Of a DNA stretch of 64,000 bases, positions 47,901 through 57,486 are shown piece after piece. The stretch comes from Hymenobacter wooponensis. Its GTDB lineage: Bacteria; Bacteroidota; Bacteroidia; Cytophagales; Hymenobacteraceae. Numbering within the stretch: the first letter of the stretch is position 1; each line of letters starts with the position of its first letter. Location: the NCBI RefSeq assembly GCF_004745865.1, contig NZ_SRKZ01000002.1, positions 682,001 to 746,000 on the forward strand, given 5' to 3'. Made by a program: the position numbers and the translations under genes. Under the pieces are notes generated by a model, which was not told the origin of the DNA, made no database searches, and saw only the letters and a list, made by a program, of their open reading frames with translations.

Positions 47901-48018
47901 TTTGCCATATTCCTACCTGGCACCTTCAACTCATCTCTTTCAAGCCACCGGCTGGTCTGGAATGTTAGCTATCTTGGGCTAACCTCTTCCTATTTCTGTC
48001 CCCTCTCGCTTGCGTGTT

Positions 48019-49062
48019 ATGAGTCATTTTATTTCCCGCAGAGATGCCCTGCGTAGTACGGCACTGCTCAGCGCTACCTCGCTGCTAGGCCTCGATGCCG
48101 CTAGTGCGGCCACTCCGGCGCAACCACCCAAAGGCAATACTCCGGCGTTAACTACCGCCGAAATTGCCAGCATTGAGGCAGCTCTAGGCAAAAAAGGCAC
48201 CTACGTAGAGGCTCAGGCCACGCACAGCACCGCATTGCCGCGCAACGACTTGAAGATGAAGATCAAGGGAGAGCCGGTGCCTATTCCCTTTGGTTTTGGG
48301 GGCTGGGCCGCTATCAAGCACACGCTGGATGGAAAATCAGCCATGCTCATGAGCGACACGGTTCTGCTGCAGGAAGAAGTAGCGCCTCTTATGTCGGCTG
48401 CGCTGGCTAACGGGCTGGAAATTGGGGCCGTGCACAACCACTTCTTCTACGAGGAGCCCCGGATTTTCTACATGCACATTCACGGCATGGGGAGCCCGGC
48501 CGAACTTGCCCGTAAGTTTGCCGCTACGCTCAAAGACTCTAAGCTGCTGCCTGCTAACCAGCCGCCAAGCCCGCCAGCCTCCGGGGCGCAAGCTGGCAAC
48601 ACAGCTACGCCTGCTGCCGGAGCCGCTGCTACTGGGAAAGAGCTCTTCGACCTGCCCGCACTAGACAAGATAACCGGCTACCAAGGCACTGTAAATGGCC
48701 CTACCTATAAGTACACCGTAGGCCGCGATGATTTGCAGGTGGTCATGATGAACACGGAGATGACGGCCGCCATTGGCCTAAACTCCTGGGCTTCGTTTGC
48801 CGGGAAACAGGCGGATGCCCACATTGCCGGAGACATTGCCATGTTGGAGCACGAAGTAAACCCTGTTATTAAAGCTCTTCGTGCTCATAATCTCGAAGTG
48901 GTAGCGGTGCATAACCACATGCTCTTTGACCAGCCGCGCATGATGTTCCTGCACTACTACGGGCGCGGGCCGGCGGCGCAACTAGCAACAGGGTTCCGGG
49001 CAGCCCTAGACCAATTAGGCAAGTCCCAGCACACGCCTGGTATGGAGGGCATGAAGCATTAA
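48019..49062 (+). CDS. DUF1259 (LppY/LpqO-like) protein with twin-arginine signal
   Basis: A 347-residue exported protein. The N-terminus has a twin-arginine-type signal (SRRDALRSTALLSATSLLG). It then has two DUF1259 units: one about residues 45-180 (EIGAVHNHFFYEEPRIFYMHIHG) and one about 220-335 (EVVAVHNHMLFDQPRMMFLHYYG). The repeated HNH...(E/D)xPR..F.H motif may hold metal, but no activity is established. A Pro/Ala linker lies between the units. The ATG at 48019 is chosen, as the frame's first codon (48010) is TTG and adds nothing. Confidence 0.87.
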   Translation: MSHFISRRDALRSTALLSATSLLGLDAASAATPAQPPKGNTPALTTAEIASIEAALGKKGTYVEAQATHSTALPRNDLKMKIKGEPVPIPFGFGGWAAIKHTLDGKSAMLMSDTVLLQEEVAPLMSAALANGLEIGAVHNHFFYEEPRIFYMHIHGMGSPAELARKFAATLKDSKLLPANQPPSPPASGAQAGNTATPAAGAAATGKELFDLPALDKITGYQGTVNGPTYKYTVGRDDLQVVMMNTEMTAAIGLNSWASFAGKQADAHIAGDIAMLEHEVNPVIKALRAHNLEVVAVHNHMLFDQPRMMFLHYYGRGPAAQLATGFRAALDQLGKSQHTPGMEGMKH

Positions 49063-49177
49063 GGCGCTGCTAGGTCTGTAGGCCAGTCGGCTCTGCCTTA
49101 CCCAGTTCCTGCTCATCTATAACTTGCTGCAGGCGAGACAGTACTAGGAGACACACCTTTTAGTACTCGGAAGCAGC

Positions 49178-50713
49178 ATGGAACTTGATGCCGGAAGCGC
49201 TCCTCACACGCTCAGCCCCTCTCCTACTTATTGGCTCACCCGCATTGTTATTTTGCGCCTGCTTGGGGCACTCTATGCCATTGCCTTTCTAGTAGCCATC
49301 AACCAAATTGTTCCGCTCATCGGCTCCCATGGCCTCTTGCCAGTGGGGAACTACCTCCAGCAGGTGAGTAGCGCCTTTGGCTCAGAGGGCGCGGGCTTCT
49401 GGCGGTTGCCGTCGGTGTTTTGGCTAGGCCACTCTGATGCGGCTCTGCTCACTGGCGCTTGGGTTGGTCTGATACTATCTTGCGTAGTGGTGGCGGGCTA
49501 CGCCAATGCCGTGGTGCTGACGGTGCTGTGGCTGCTGTACATGTCCTTCGTGCACGTAGGCCAGGAGTGGTATGGCTACGGCTGGGAGATTCAGCTGACG
49601 GAAACTGGTTTCCTGGCCATCTTTCTGTGCCCGTTGCTCGACCTGCGCCCTTTTCCGCGGTATGCGCCCCCCATGCCTATCATCGTGCTGTTTCGGTGGC
49701 TGAACTTCCGCATTATGCTTGGGGCGGGCTTGATTAAGCTGCGGGGCGATGAAGTCTGGCGTAACGGCACAGCCTTGTATTATCATTTCGAGACCCAGCC
49801 AATACCGGGGCCACTGAGCCGGTGGTTTCATTTTCTCCCGCGCACTCTGCTGCAAGTAGGCGTGTGGTTTAACTGGCTGGCCGAAGTGGTGGCGCCTTTT
49901 TTCGTGTTTGGGCCCCGCCTGGCCCGCCACATTGCGGGCGTGGTCATCGTGTTATTCCAGCTCAACATCATCGTCAGCGGCAACCTCTCCTTTCTCAACT
50001 GGCTGACCATTGTGCCGGCGCTGGCGTGCTTCGATGATGGGTTTTGGGCGAAGATTCTCCCTAAGCGTTTGGTGCAACGGGCCGCGGTGGCGGCAGAGCA
50101 AGCCGAAGATTCTCGCCCCATGCGCATCACGGCCTGGGCAGTGACGGCGCTACTTGCCGCTTTAAGTGTTCAGCCGGCCCTGAACATCGTCTCGCCCGGG
50201 CAAATTATGAACACCTCCTTCGACCCCTTCGATTTGGTGAATACCTATGGGGCCTTCGGCTCGGTGGGGAAAGAGCGGCTGAACGTGGTGTTTGAGGGCA
50301 CTATGGACGAAAACCCCGACGAACAGGCCACCTGGAAGCCCTACCTCTACAAAGGCCTGCCCGTAGCCCTGGATCAGCGGCCGCCGCAAATTGCGCCCTA
50401 TCAGCTGCGGTTAGACTGGCAGATGTGGTTTGCCGCCATGTCGTCGCCGACGCAATACCCTTGGACGCTTAACCTGGTGTGGAAGCTTCTGCACAACGAC
50501 CCGGGAGTAGTCAGCCTGTTCGCGCAGAACCCCTTCCCCAAGCGGCCGCCCCGGTATATCAGGGCGGTGCGTTACCGTTACACGTTTGCGCAACCAGGCA
50601 ATGCCCAGGGGCGGTGGTGGAATCGGGAGCCGGTTGACATATGGCTGCCGCCTTTGTCTGCTACTGACCCGCGCCTAGCTGAGTTTATCCAGAGCGCTGG
50701 GTGGGCTCCTTGA
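49178..50713 (+). CDS. Lipase maturation factor-family membrane protein
   Basis: A 511-residue polytopic membrane protein of the lipase maturation factor family. About six membrane helices lie in the first 330 residues (LGALYAIAFLVAINQIVPLI, VGLILSCVVVAGYANAVVLTVLWLLYMSF and others). Conserved-looking features include QEWYGYGWEIQLTETGF and RIMLGAGLIKLRGDEVWR, and the C-terminal soluble part has LRLDWQMWFAA and PPRYIRAVRYRYTF. The mammalian homologue helps lipase folding in the ER; the bacterial role is not known. It stands alone, transcribed like its neighbours. Confidence 0.87.
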   Translation: MELDAGSAPHTLSPSPTYWLTRIVILRLLGALYAIAFLVAINQIVPLIGSHGLLPVGNYLQQVSSAFGSEGAGFWRLPSVFWLGHSDAALLTGAWVGLILSCVVVAGYANAVVLTVLWLLYMSFVHVGQEWYGYGWEIQLTETGFLAIFLCPLLDLRPFPRYAPPMPIIVLFRWLNFRIMLGAGLIKLRGDEVWRNGTALYYHFETQPIPGPLSRWFHFLPRTLLQVGVWFNWLAEVVAPFFVFGPRLARHIAGVVIVLFQLNIIVSGNLSFLNWLTIVPALACFDDGFWAKILPKRLVQRAAVAAEQAEDSRPMRITAWAVTALLAALSVQPALNIVSPGQIMNTSFDPFDLVNTYGAFGSVGKERLNVVFEGTMDENPDEQATWKPYLYKGLPVALDQRPPQIAPYQLRLDWQMWFAAMSSPTQYPWTLNLVWKLLHNDPGVVSLFAQNPFPKRPPRYIRAVRYRYTFAQPGNAQGRWWNREPVDIWLPPLSATDPRLAEFIQSAGWAP

Positions 50714-50957
50714 CCTTAGCCACGGGGTTAGGAGCGACGTACACCAACGTAGCATCTTTCTATTGAATGAGTGGCCTAGAGGCCGTGTAGTTCAGGTTGA
50801 CTTGAGCAGGTAGCGAGTACCTTCGGCCTTCTTTACCTGGTTGCTGCCAGTGGCAGTTACTAGGTGGTTATTTTCACTCGCCTATCTACGGCTTACGTTC
50901 CGCCGTTTACTGGTCTGTTGCTGAAGCGCTAGGCCAGGCAAACGCACTACTGTCTCT

Positions 50958-53279
50958 ATGCGCCGCTCCCGATTACTTTCCTTGCTCGTTCCTTTTCTGC
51001 TTGCCACGGGCTGCACCCAAACCACCCCTACCCGTACCGCAGGACCAGGAGCCGCTAACCTGACCGATGTGCTGGAAACCATGAAAATAGCGGTGCCGCC
51101 CTCGGCTAACCGCATTGCCTCCTTCACCAACAAAGAAGCCGCCTACTACTGCGCCCAAACCCACGCGGTAACGCACCCCGAGTACAGCTGGTTTGAGGGG
51201 ATGAACGTAGCCAAAAACCGCGTATTCGGGGGATACGACCTATTTGTGGGTGATCAACTGCTCGACAACCGCACTGCCAATGTAGTGGTGTACCCCGAGA
51301 AACTGGTGCGCCAGCACAGCCCTGGCCTAGAAGAACAGCTCTGGCTCTTCGACCACAAAAACCTCTTGGAGATTGACCTGACCGGCGCAACGCAGCCAGT
51401 GGGTATTCAACTTAAGGGCGAGAAGGTGCGCTTTCTGCGCCAGCAGGGAGATATAGCCCTCTTCTCGGCGCGGGAAGGCAACTACCTCATTGCAGTGGCT
51501 TCGCGCCAGCAGCAGGCGCTTACGCTCCAAGACCAACGCGTAGTAGCCGCTGGCCAAGGCTTTTTCATTGCCGTAGGCCAGGATGCAGCGGAGGCAACCG
51601 CCCTAATTGCGGAAGGAAGGCGCAATAGCGTAGCTCTTAAGCTAGCGCGGCAGCAGCGCCTGCGGGAGCACCTGCAAACCAATGCTTACATCACCTCCAA
51701 CAACGACTCCCTAACGCAGGCCCTACGCTGGCTAGCCGTTACTACCGACCAGTTGGTGACCCGCCAGCAGGGCGACGGGATTTACGCGGGGCTGCCTTGG
51801 TTCAACGAATACTGGGGCCGCGACGAGTTTATTTCCTTCCCTGGGGCTATTCTGGTAACGGGACAATTTGCCACGGCTCGCCAGATCCTGCTCTCTTTCG
51901 CCAAGTATCAGCAGCTCGATGCCTCATCGAAATACTTTGGGCGGGTGCCGAACATCGTCAACCCCAGCAACATCGACTACCACACCACCGATGGCACCCC
52001 GCGCTTTGTCATTGCCCTGCAGGAGTACGTGAAGTATTCCGGCGACACCTCACTGGTGCGGCAACTGTACCCCAATGTGCAGGCCAGCATTGAGGGCTCA
52101 TTGAAGCACTGGGTTGACGAGAAGGGCTACCTCCTGCACGAGGACAACGAAACCTGGATGGATGCCCGCGACGCCAAGCTAGTGTCCTACACCCCGCGGG
52201 CGAGTCGGGCCAACGATATTCAGGCGCTGTGGTACGAGCAGTTACGGGCCGGAGCCTACTTTGCCGCCTACATGAAGGATGCGGCTCACCAACAGCAGTG
52301 GGAGCAGTTGGCTCAGCAGGTGAAAGGCCATTTCGCCCAAGACTACCGCAACGCCCAGCACAACTACCTCGCCGACCGGCTAGACAAGCAGGGCAAGGCC
52401 GACTTCACGCTACGCCCCAACCAGCTCTTCGCTTTTGACTTGATCAACGACCCAGCCTTTACCCGGCAGGCGCTGCGCAAAACCTGGACTGAGCTGGTGT
52501 ACCCCTGGGGCGTAGCCACCCTAGACCGTTACGACCTGCAGTTTCACCCCTACCACCTGGCCCCCGAGTTCTATCACAAGGATGCGGCTTACCACCGCGG
52601 CACCATTTGGCCCTGGCTAAATGGCATTGCCATGCAGCGTATGCTGGAAGCCGGGCAAGTAGAAACCGCTTATCAGCTGTTTGCCAACTCCAACCGGCAG
52701 GCCCTGTCGCAGGGAGTTGTGGGAGGCCTAAGCGAAAACCTGGATGCCTACCCCCACCCAGGCCAAGCGTGGCCTAAGCTGACGGGCGCCTACCTGCAGG
52801 CCTGGTCTAATGCTGAGCAGCTACGGGTGTGGTATCAGCACTTCCTCGGCATCCGGCCCGATATGGCTAACCGCCAACTAACGCTGGCGCCCCGGCTGCC
52901 CAAGGCGCTTGAGCAACTGCAGTACAACTTCATGGTTGGCAAAAGCCTAGTTACGGCCGAATATCAAGCGCTGCCCAGCCCCACTCATACCTACCACTTC
53001 AACGACCTCAGCACTACGGCAGTGGTTGACGTACTTCCCTTTGAACCCATGCGGGTGGAGGTGCGGCCGGGCTCGGTGCTTATGGTTTCGCCTTCGGTGC
53101 AGAAGCTGGTTGTACAAGTTCGGGATGAGCGCGGCAACGTGCTTACTGAGCGAACCGCCACGCCTTCTGCCGCGCGGCAGGCTGAGCAACAGCAGAACAA
53201 TCAAGCGTTAGCTGGTGTGGACTTCACGCGCCCCCTACCACTCAGCAACCACCCCGTTGTCAATCAGGCAAAGAAGTAA
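50958..53279 (+). CDS. Glycogen-debranching-like glycosidase, exported lipoprotein
   Basis: A 773-residue protein. A lipoprotein signal (RRSRLLSLLVPFLLATGC, Cys19) is followed by an N-terminal beta domain. An (alpha/alpha)6-type catalytic domain comes next (about residues 245-640): YAGLPWFNEYWGRDEFISFPGAIL, NPSNIDYHTTDGTPRFVIALQEYVKYSGD, LLHEDNETWMDARDAK and GTIWPWLNGIAM. These match the amylo-alpha-1,6-glucosidase (GDE_C/GH133-like) family. It should cleave alpha-1,6 or related glucan bonds outside the inner membrane. A C-terminal beta-rich region closes the chain. There is no adjacent SusC/D system. Confidence 0.87.
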   Translation: MRRSRLLSLLVPFLLATGCTQTTPTRTAGPGAANLTDVLETMKIAVPPSANRIASFTNKEAAYYCAQTHAVTHPEYSWFEGMNVAKNRVFGGYDLFVGDQLLDNRTANVVVYPEKLVRQHSPGLEEQLWLFDHKNLLEIDLTGATQPVGIQLKGEKVRFLRQQGDIALFSAREGNYLIAVASRQQQALTLQDQRVVAAGQGFFIAVGQDAAEATALIAEGRRNSVALKLARQQRLREHLQTNAYITSNNDSLTQALRWLAVTTDQLVTRQQGDGIYAGLPWFNEYWGRDEFISFPGAILVTGQFATARQILLSFAKYQQLDASSKYFGRVPNIVNPSNIDYHTTDGTPRFVIALQEYVKYSGDTSLVRQLYPNVQASIEGSLKHWVDEKGYLLHEDNETWMDARDAKLVSYTPRASRANDIQALWYEQLRAGAYFAAYMKDAAHQQQWEQLAQQVKGHFAQDYRNAQHNYLADRLDKQGKADFTLRPNQLFAFDLINDPAFTRQALRKTWTELVYPWGVATLDRYDLQFHPYHLAPEFYHKDAAYHRGTIWPWLNGIAMQRMLEAGQVETAYQLFANSNRQALSQGVVGGLSENLDAYPHPGQAWPKLTGAYLQAWSNAEQLRVWYQHFLGIRPDMANRQLTLAPRLPKALEQLQYNFMVGKSLVTAEYQALPSPTHTYHFNDLSTTAVVDVLPFEPMRVEVRPGSVLMVSPSVQKLVVQVRDERGNVLTERTATPSAARQAEQQQNNQALAGVDFTRPLPLSNHPVVNQAKK

Positions 53280-53541
53280 GCTCATAAACGGCGGAGAGGG
53301 CTGAGAACTTCAAAAATTCTGCAGGCGAGGGGAATAGCCGATCTGCAGATTTCTCTTACTTCCTTTCTGAGCGAAGAGGCCTGGGCAGGTGGCCTAGCAG
53401 CCGATAATTTTCGTACTCAACCTCCACTGTACGTGGGTAGCACCCGTGCCCTACGCTAACCTTTTAGCTTGAGCCAGAGTATGATTATAGGCGCTGCCCA
53501 TGATGAGCGGCACTTTTACTCACTCTCTCCCTTTGCTACCT

Positions 53542-53718
53542 ATGAACACCCTGCGCCTACCTCTACTCTTTCTGCTCGTTCTGTTCACCTTCTCGCTGAG
53601 CAGCTGCGATGCCATCGGCTCCATCTTTAAGGCAGGTGCCTGGACGGGCCTCATTGGCGTATTCCTGATTGTACTGCTGCTGTGGTTCATTGTAAATAAG
53701 TTTCGTCGTCGGCCCTAG
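53542..53718 (+). CDS. Small lipoprotein with a membrane helix
   Basis: A 58-residue protein: a lipoprotein signal ending SLSSC (Cys18), a short GAWTGLIG-type segment, a hydrophobic helix (GVFLIVLLLWFIVNKF), then RRRP. Short proteins of this kind are common in Bacteroidota and have no known function. The ATG at 53542 is used; a longer frame from 53500 breaks the signal. Its stop is 8 bases before a 35-bp perfect inverted repeat. Confidence 0.7.
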   Translation: MNTLRLPLLFLLVLFTFSLSSCDAIGSIFKAGAWTGLIGVFLIVLLLWFIVNKFRRRP

Positions 53719-53725
53719 CATTGTT

Positions 53726-53798
53726 CTAGGCCACCTACGGCATTAAAAAAGCCCCCGCAGTAGCTGCGGGGGCTTTTTTAATGCCGTAGGTGGCCTAG
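53726..53798. terminator. 35-bp perfect inverted repeat, bidirectional terminator
   Basis: Arms at 53726-53760 and 53764-53798 are exact reverse complements with a 3-base loop (TAG). The inner part is a strong GC stem (CCCCCGCAG/CTGCGGGGG) between A and T runs, typical of a terminator serving both convergent genes. The outer part carries the TAGGCCAC word on each side. Confidence 0.93.
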
Positions 53799-53799
53799 A

Positions 53800-54474
53800 T
53801 TATTTTGCCTTGCTGGGCATGGTACCGATGATGTGGTCCCAGAGGGTGCTGGATACGCCAAAGGCAATTTCATCTTGACGGTAGTGGTGCTGGGCGTGGT
53901 GAGTCCACCACACTTTCAGGAAGTTCTTTGGTGGCGCATACACGTGAATGGCGTAGTGCACAAACAGATAGAGTGCATAGCCAAACACAAAGCCCGCCAG
54001 AATACCGAATACCGCGTTACCGAACGTGAAGCGGAAAATGAAGAACAGCAGCGAGGTTACGAATACCGTGATGATGGGCGGCATAGCCAGCCGAGTCTTG
54101 TCTTTGGGAAACTCGTGGTGCACGCCGTGCATGGTGTACTGAAACTTGGCGCGGCCGGGCGAGGTAGCCGGAATATGGTACAAGTAGCGGTGCATCACGT
54201 ACTCCACAAACGTAAACATAAACCAGCCTAGCAGAAACAAGCCAAACGCCGACGCCCCTGTTATAAAGCCCCGCGTGATACCATAATACAGGCTCACGAA
54301 GGCAGTAATGATAAAGATAGAAGTCGGCAACGCAATGTGCGTGTGCGACAACCGCTCCAACACCGGGTTCTTAAACAGCTGCGCCGAGCCCTTGTGCTTG
54401 GGCTTGATGGCATCAGGCGTTTTAACCGGAGTTACTTTTACTTCAGGTTCAGAAGCTTCGGAAGTGGAGTTCAT
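53800..54474 (-). CDS. Fatty acid hydroxylase-family membrane protein
   Basis: A 224-residue di-iron membrane hydroxylase. The histidine motifs are visible: HRYLYH near residue 105, HGVHHE near 125, and HHAQHHY near 200. There are about four membrane helices (SIFIITAFVSLYYG, FGLFLLGWFMFTFVEYVMH, IITVFVTSLLFFIF, LAGFVFGYALYLFVHYAI). It is close in type to fatty acid 2-hydroxylases that act on sphingolipids or fatty acids, and Bacteroidota of this group do make hydroxylated lipids. The ATG at 54474 is taken, with an alternative at 54501. Confidence 0.87.
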   Translation of the reverse strand: MNSTSEASEPEVKVTPVKTPDAIKPKHKGSAQLFKNPVLERLSHTHIALPTSIFIITAFVSLYYGITRGFITGASAFGLFLLGWFMFTFVEYVMHRYLYHIPATSPGRAKFQYTMHGVHHEFPKDKTRLAMPPIITVFVTSLLFFIFRFTFGNAVFGILAGFVFGYALYLFVHYAIHVYAPPKNFLKVWWTHHAQHHYRQDEIAFGVSSTLWDHIIGTMPSKAK

Positions 54475-54545
54475 ACCAAGGCAGAATTGATGAATACGCA
54501 AAAATAGTCATGCTTGCGCAAACGCCGGTCCAGAACCTTAGATAA

Positions 54546-55067
54546 CTAGACGGCGGCGTTGTAACGCTCTACCAACTGCCGCACAGCCTCTACCGAGCAA
54601 GTAGGGGCCGCACACCGCAGCGGTGCACGGTCGTAAAACCGCTGACGGGCAGCCAAGGTTTCAGTTAATCGGGTTTCCAGGGCAGCAGCATCGGGCAGCG
54701 CCGCCAGTAAGGGCCTACTTGCGGCCTGCCGCTGCAGGCGCCGCACCAACTCCGACACGGGCACTGCGAGGTACAGCGTTAGGCCACTTTCCAGGAGCAC
54801 ATCCAGGTTTTGGTGAAAGCAAGGAGTACCGCCTCCGGTTGATAGCACAAGGCTGGGCAGCTCCGCAATAAGGTCGCGCAACACGGCCGCCTCCCGCTCC
54901 CGGAAGTACTCTTCTCCATCCTGCGAGAAAATATCCGGAATGCTACGCTGCTCCCGGCGCACAATTTCCTGATCCAGGTCGCGGAATGGCACTTCATAGG
55001 CCGTAGCTAAGGCCCGGCCTAAGGTAGTTTTGCCCGCGCCGGGCATACCAATCAGGTGAAGGCGCAT
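54546..55067 (-). CDS. aroK: Shikimate kinase
   Basis: A 173-residue kinase that phosphorylates shikimate in aromatic amino acid synthesis. Walker A is GMPGAGKTT (7-15). DLDQEI carries the shikimate-binding Asp, FREREAAVLRDL the Arg, VLSTGGGTP the GGG loop, and SRPLLAALPD the lid. Length is normal. It is transcribed leftward, 71 bases after the ABC-permease gene. No other aro gene is nearby. Confidence 0.95.
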   Translation of the reverse strand: MRLHLIGMPGAGKTTLGRALATAYEVPFRDLDQEIVRREQRSIPDIFSQDGEEYFREREAAVLRDLIAELPSLVLSTGGGTPCFHQNLDVLLESGLTLYLAVPVSELVRRLQRQAASRPLLAALPDAAALETRLTETLAARQRFYDRAPLRCAAPTCSVEAVRQLVERYNAAV

Positions 55068-55138
55068 AAGTGGAGGAAGGAACAGTGAGGAAAAGAAAAG
55101 CCCAATTACCAGAGTGGCCTAGCAAGCAGTTACTTGGC

Positions 55139-56203
55139 TTACCCCAGCTTCACGCGGGGGTCGATGAAGGCATATAAAACGTCTACCACAATATTCACCA
55201 GCACAAAGAGAGCCGCAATAAAGATAGTGGCACCCATCACAACGGGAAAGTCTAGGTTCTCTACGGCCCGCAGGGTAACGGTGCCCAAGCCTTTCCAGTT
55301 GAAGATGTACTCAATGAAGAAAGCACCCGCCATCAAGGAAGCCAGCCACCCCGAAACAGCCGTAATGACGGGGTTTAAGGCGTTCTTTAACGCGTGGCTT
55401 ACCACCGTGCGGTAACCCGACAGGCCCTTGGCCCGCGCCGTTCGGATGTAGTCCTGGCTCATCACATCAAGCATAGAAGAGCGCGTAAGCTGCACGATAA
55501 CGGCCAGGGGACGGATACCCAGCGCAAAGGCGGGCAGCAGCAGGTTGCGCAGTACCAAATGGCGCCCGGTAAACGGATCGGTTTCGTAGAGCTGGCCGGT
55601 GAGGTTGAGGCCGGTCCAGGAGCTCCAGTAGAACCCGAAGGTGATGGCAATAAGAATAGCCGCTACAAACGAAGGCACCGAAATGCCCAGCACAGAGGTA
55701 GACACCAGTAGCCGATCCAGCCAGGAATGCGGCTTTAGTGCTGCTACAATACCAAGCGTAATACCCAGCACGGCCGCAATGAGCATGGCCGCTACGGCCA
55801 GCCACAGGGTGCCCGTGAAGTGGTCGAGCAGAATGCTGAGTACTTCTTTGTTGCTCTGGAAAGACCGACGCAGGTAGGGCGTTTTGAGCACCAACGCTTT
55901 CTGGCCCAGTGGCAGCAGCGTAACGCCCCCGTACTTAGCCACGCCCGCCGAATCGCGCGGGTGCAGGCCTAGCGGCGACACATCGTTTAGGTAACCGGCC
56001 AGCTGGGCGGGCAGGGGCTGATCGAGGCCGAGGTCGGCGGCAATGGCGGCACGGGTGGCCGCATCGGAGCGCTGGCCGGCCAACAGGGCTACTGGGTCAC
56101 CGGGCAGCACATTGAACAAGAAGAACACCGTGAGGGCCACGCCCACCAGCACTAGCACCCCCTGCCAGAGGCGCCGCAGCACAAACCCTAGTATTCGGCT
56201 CAC
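55139..56203 (-). CDS. ABC transporter permease (DppB/OppB-like)
   Basis: A 354-residue inner-membrane permease of the dipeptide/oligopeptide type. It starts with the typical N-terminal helix (ILGFVLRRLWQGVLVLVGVALTVFFLFNVLPGDPVALL) and ends with the EAA loop and VVSHALKNALNPVITAVSGWLASLMAGAFFIEYIFNWKGLG, then VDVLYAFIDPRVKLG. About six membrane helices are present. It overlaps the upstream BT_3928-type gene by 4 bases. The partner permease, ATPase and binding protein are not in the window, so the substrate is unknown. Confidence 0.9.
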   Translation of the reverse strand: MSRILGFVLRRLWQGVLVLVGVALTVFFLFNVLPGDPVALLAGQRSDAATRAAIAADLGLDQPLPAQLAGYLNDVSPLGLHPRDSAGVAKYGGVTLLPLGQKALVLKTPYLRRSFQSNKEVLSILLDHFTGTLWLAVAAMLIAAVLGITLGIVAALKPHSWLDRLLVSTSVLGISVPSFVAAILIAITFGFYWSSWTGLNLTGQLYETDPFTGRHLVLRNLLLPAFALGIRPLAVIVQLTRSSMLDVMSQDYIRTARAKGLSGYRTVVSHALKNALNPVITAVSGWLASLMAGAFFIEYIFNWKGLGTVTLRAVENLDFPVVMGATIFIAALFVLVNIVVDVLYAFIDPRVKLG

Positions 56204-57306
56204 AGCTTCGCCTCCAAATCTCCCAGCTCGGGGATATCGTGGTAGTGATACTTGCCCTTCACCACGCCATTCTGCAGCAATACCAGGCCGGGGTTAGAGC
56301 GGATCATGGACTTCAGCACGGTGGCATCAGCGAAGTAGAATGGAGCGGCCAGGTTTACGTCGTGGCGGTAAGAATCAAAGGCGGCGGGGCTGCTGCTGGT
56401 AATTACCAGCGGCGTCAGGGGCTTTTTCGATTTGGCTGCGCCCTCCAGTAGGTTGTTAATTTCCTTGTATCGGTCGCGGTCGGCAGAAGTCACGTCTTGC
56501 ACAATTAGCAGCAGCTTATTACCCTGCAATACTTCCTGAGTGTGGTCTTTGCCTTCATCATCAAACACGGAGAAGTCGGTGATGACGGGCTTAGACGTGA
56601 GCGGGTTCAGCACCTCCATGCTCTTATACTTCCAGGTTGAGTCGGTGGGGTACTCTGAGAACGTCTTGGTTTCGCCGTTGCGCTCCATCACGTACTGGTA
56701 CTTGGCCTGCTCCTGGGGCTTCATCAGCTTTCCAATGTCGTTGCCCACCTTATAGGGCAGGAAGTCGAAGTAGGGCAAGTGGCCTAGCGCCCGCACGCCA
56801 ATGCCAATGGCCACCGCCGACGCAATGGTGATGTACATAACCCCCAGCGTACCCTTGGCAAATACCCGACGCAGGTAGCGCTGGTTGAAGAACACTACGG
56901 CCCACAGCAGTAGCAGGAACATATCCTTGGCAAAGGAAGTCCAGGGCGTGAGTTTGATAAAGTCGCCGAAGCAGCCGCAGTCCGTTACTTTGTTAAACGC
57001 TGCCGAGTAAAAGGTCAGGAAGCCGAAGAACACCAACAGGCCTAGCAGCGTCAGGAGCACTTGGCGCAGCATCCAGCGCAGCAGCAGGGCCACGCCCAGC
57101 ACCACTTCCAGAGAGCTAAGCACAATGCTCAGCGTGCGAGAATGCGGAATAAAGACGTGAAAGAAAGAGCCAATGTCTTTGCTGAACACCTCAAAATACT
57201 CTTCCAGCTTGAGCGCAGTACCTACCGGGTCGTTGAGCTTCACCAGCCCCGAAAAGATAAATACCACCCCCAGCAGCAGCCAGCAGATACGGGTAATTTG
57301 TTTCAT
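56200..57306 (-). CDS. DoxX/BT_3928-type membrane protein with a thioredoxin-like tail
   Basis: A 368-residue protein. The first 190 residues have about four to five membrane helices (GVVFIFSGLVKLNDPVGTALKLEEYFEVF, VVLGVALLLRWMLRQVLLTLLGLLVFFGFLTFY) with conserved DCGCFGDFIKL. The C-terminal half is soluble and looks thioredoxin-like in its fold (LLLIVQDVTSADRDRYKEINNLL, PLVITSSS, PGLVLLQNGVV) without a CxxC. It resembles the BT_3928 family of Bacteroidota. It overlaps the permease gene by 4 bases (ATGA). The ATG at 57306 is used instead of the longer frame at 57384. Confidence 0.83.
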   Translation of the reverse strand: MKQITRICWLLLGVVFIFSGLVKLNDPVGTALKLEEYFEVFSKDIGSFFHVFIPHSRTLSIVLSSLEVVLGVALLLRWMLRQVLLTLLGLLVFFGFLTFYSAAFNKVTDCGCFGDFIKLTPWTSFAKDMFLLLLWAVVFFNQRYLRRVFAKGTLGVMYITIASAVAIGIGVRALGHLPYFDFLPYKVGNDIGKLMKPQEQAKYQYVMERNGETKTFSEYPTDSTWKYKSMEVLNPLTSKPVITDFSVFDDEGKDHTQEVLQGNKLLLIVQDVTSADRDRYKEINNLLEGAAKSKKPLTPLVITSSSPAAFDSYRHDVNLAAPFYFADATVLKSMIRSNPGLVLLQNGVVKGKYHYHDIPELGDLEAKL

Positions 57307-57486
57307 ATAGAACGTACTTCTTGAGGAGCTTAACGGCTTGATTTCATAAAGGTAACGGCATCCGGCGGGGTAGCCTCTGCACAAGGCAAAACGGCAGCCC
57401 GCCCAGACGACACGCGTTGTTACGAAGCAAGGTGAGTTACCGCCCTGAGGAAGACAAATATTTATACTTCGGCGTGCGCTAGGCCA

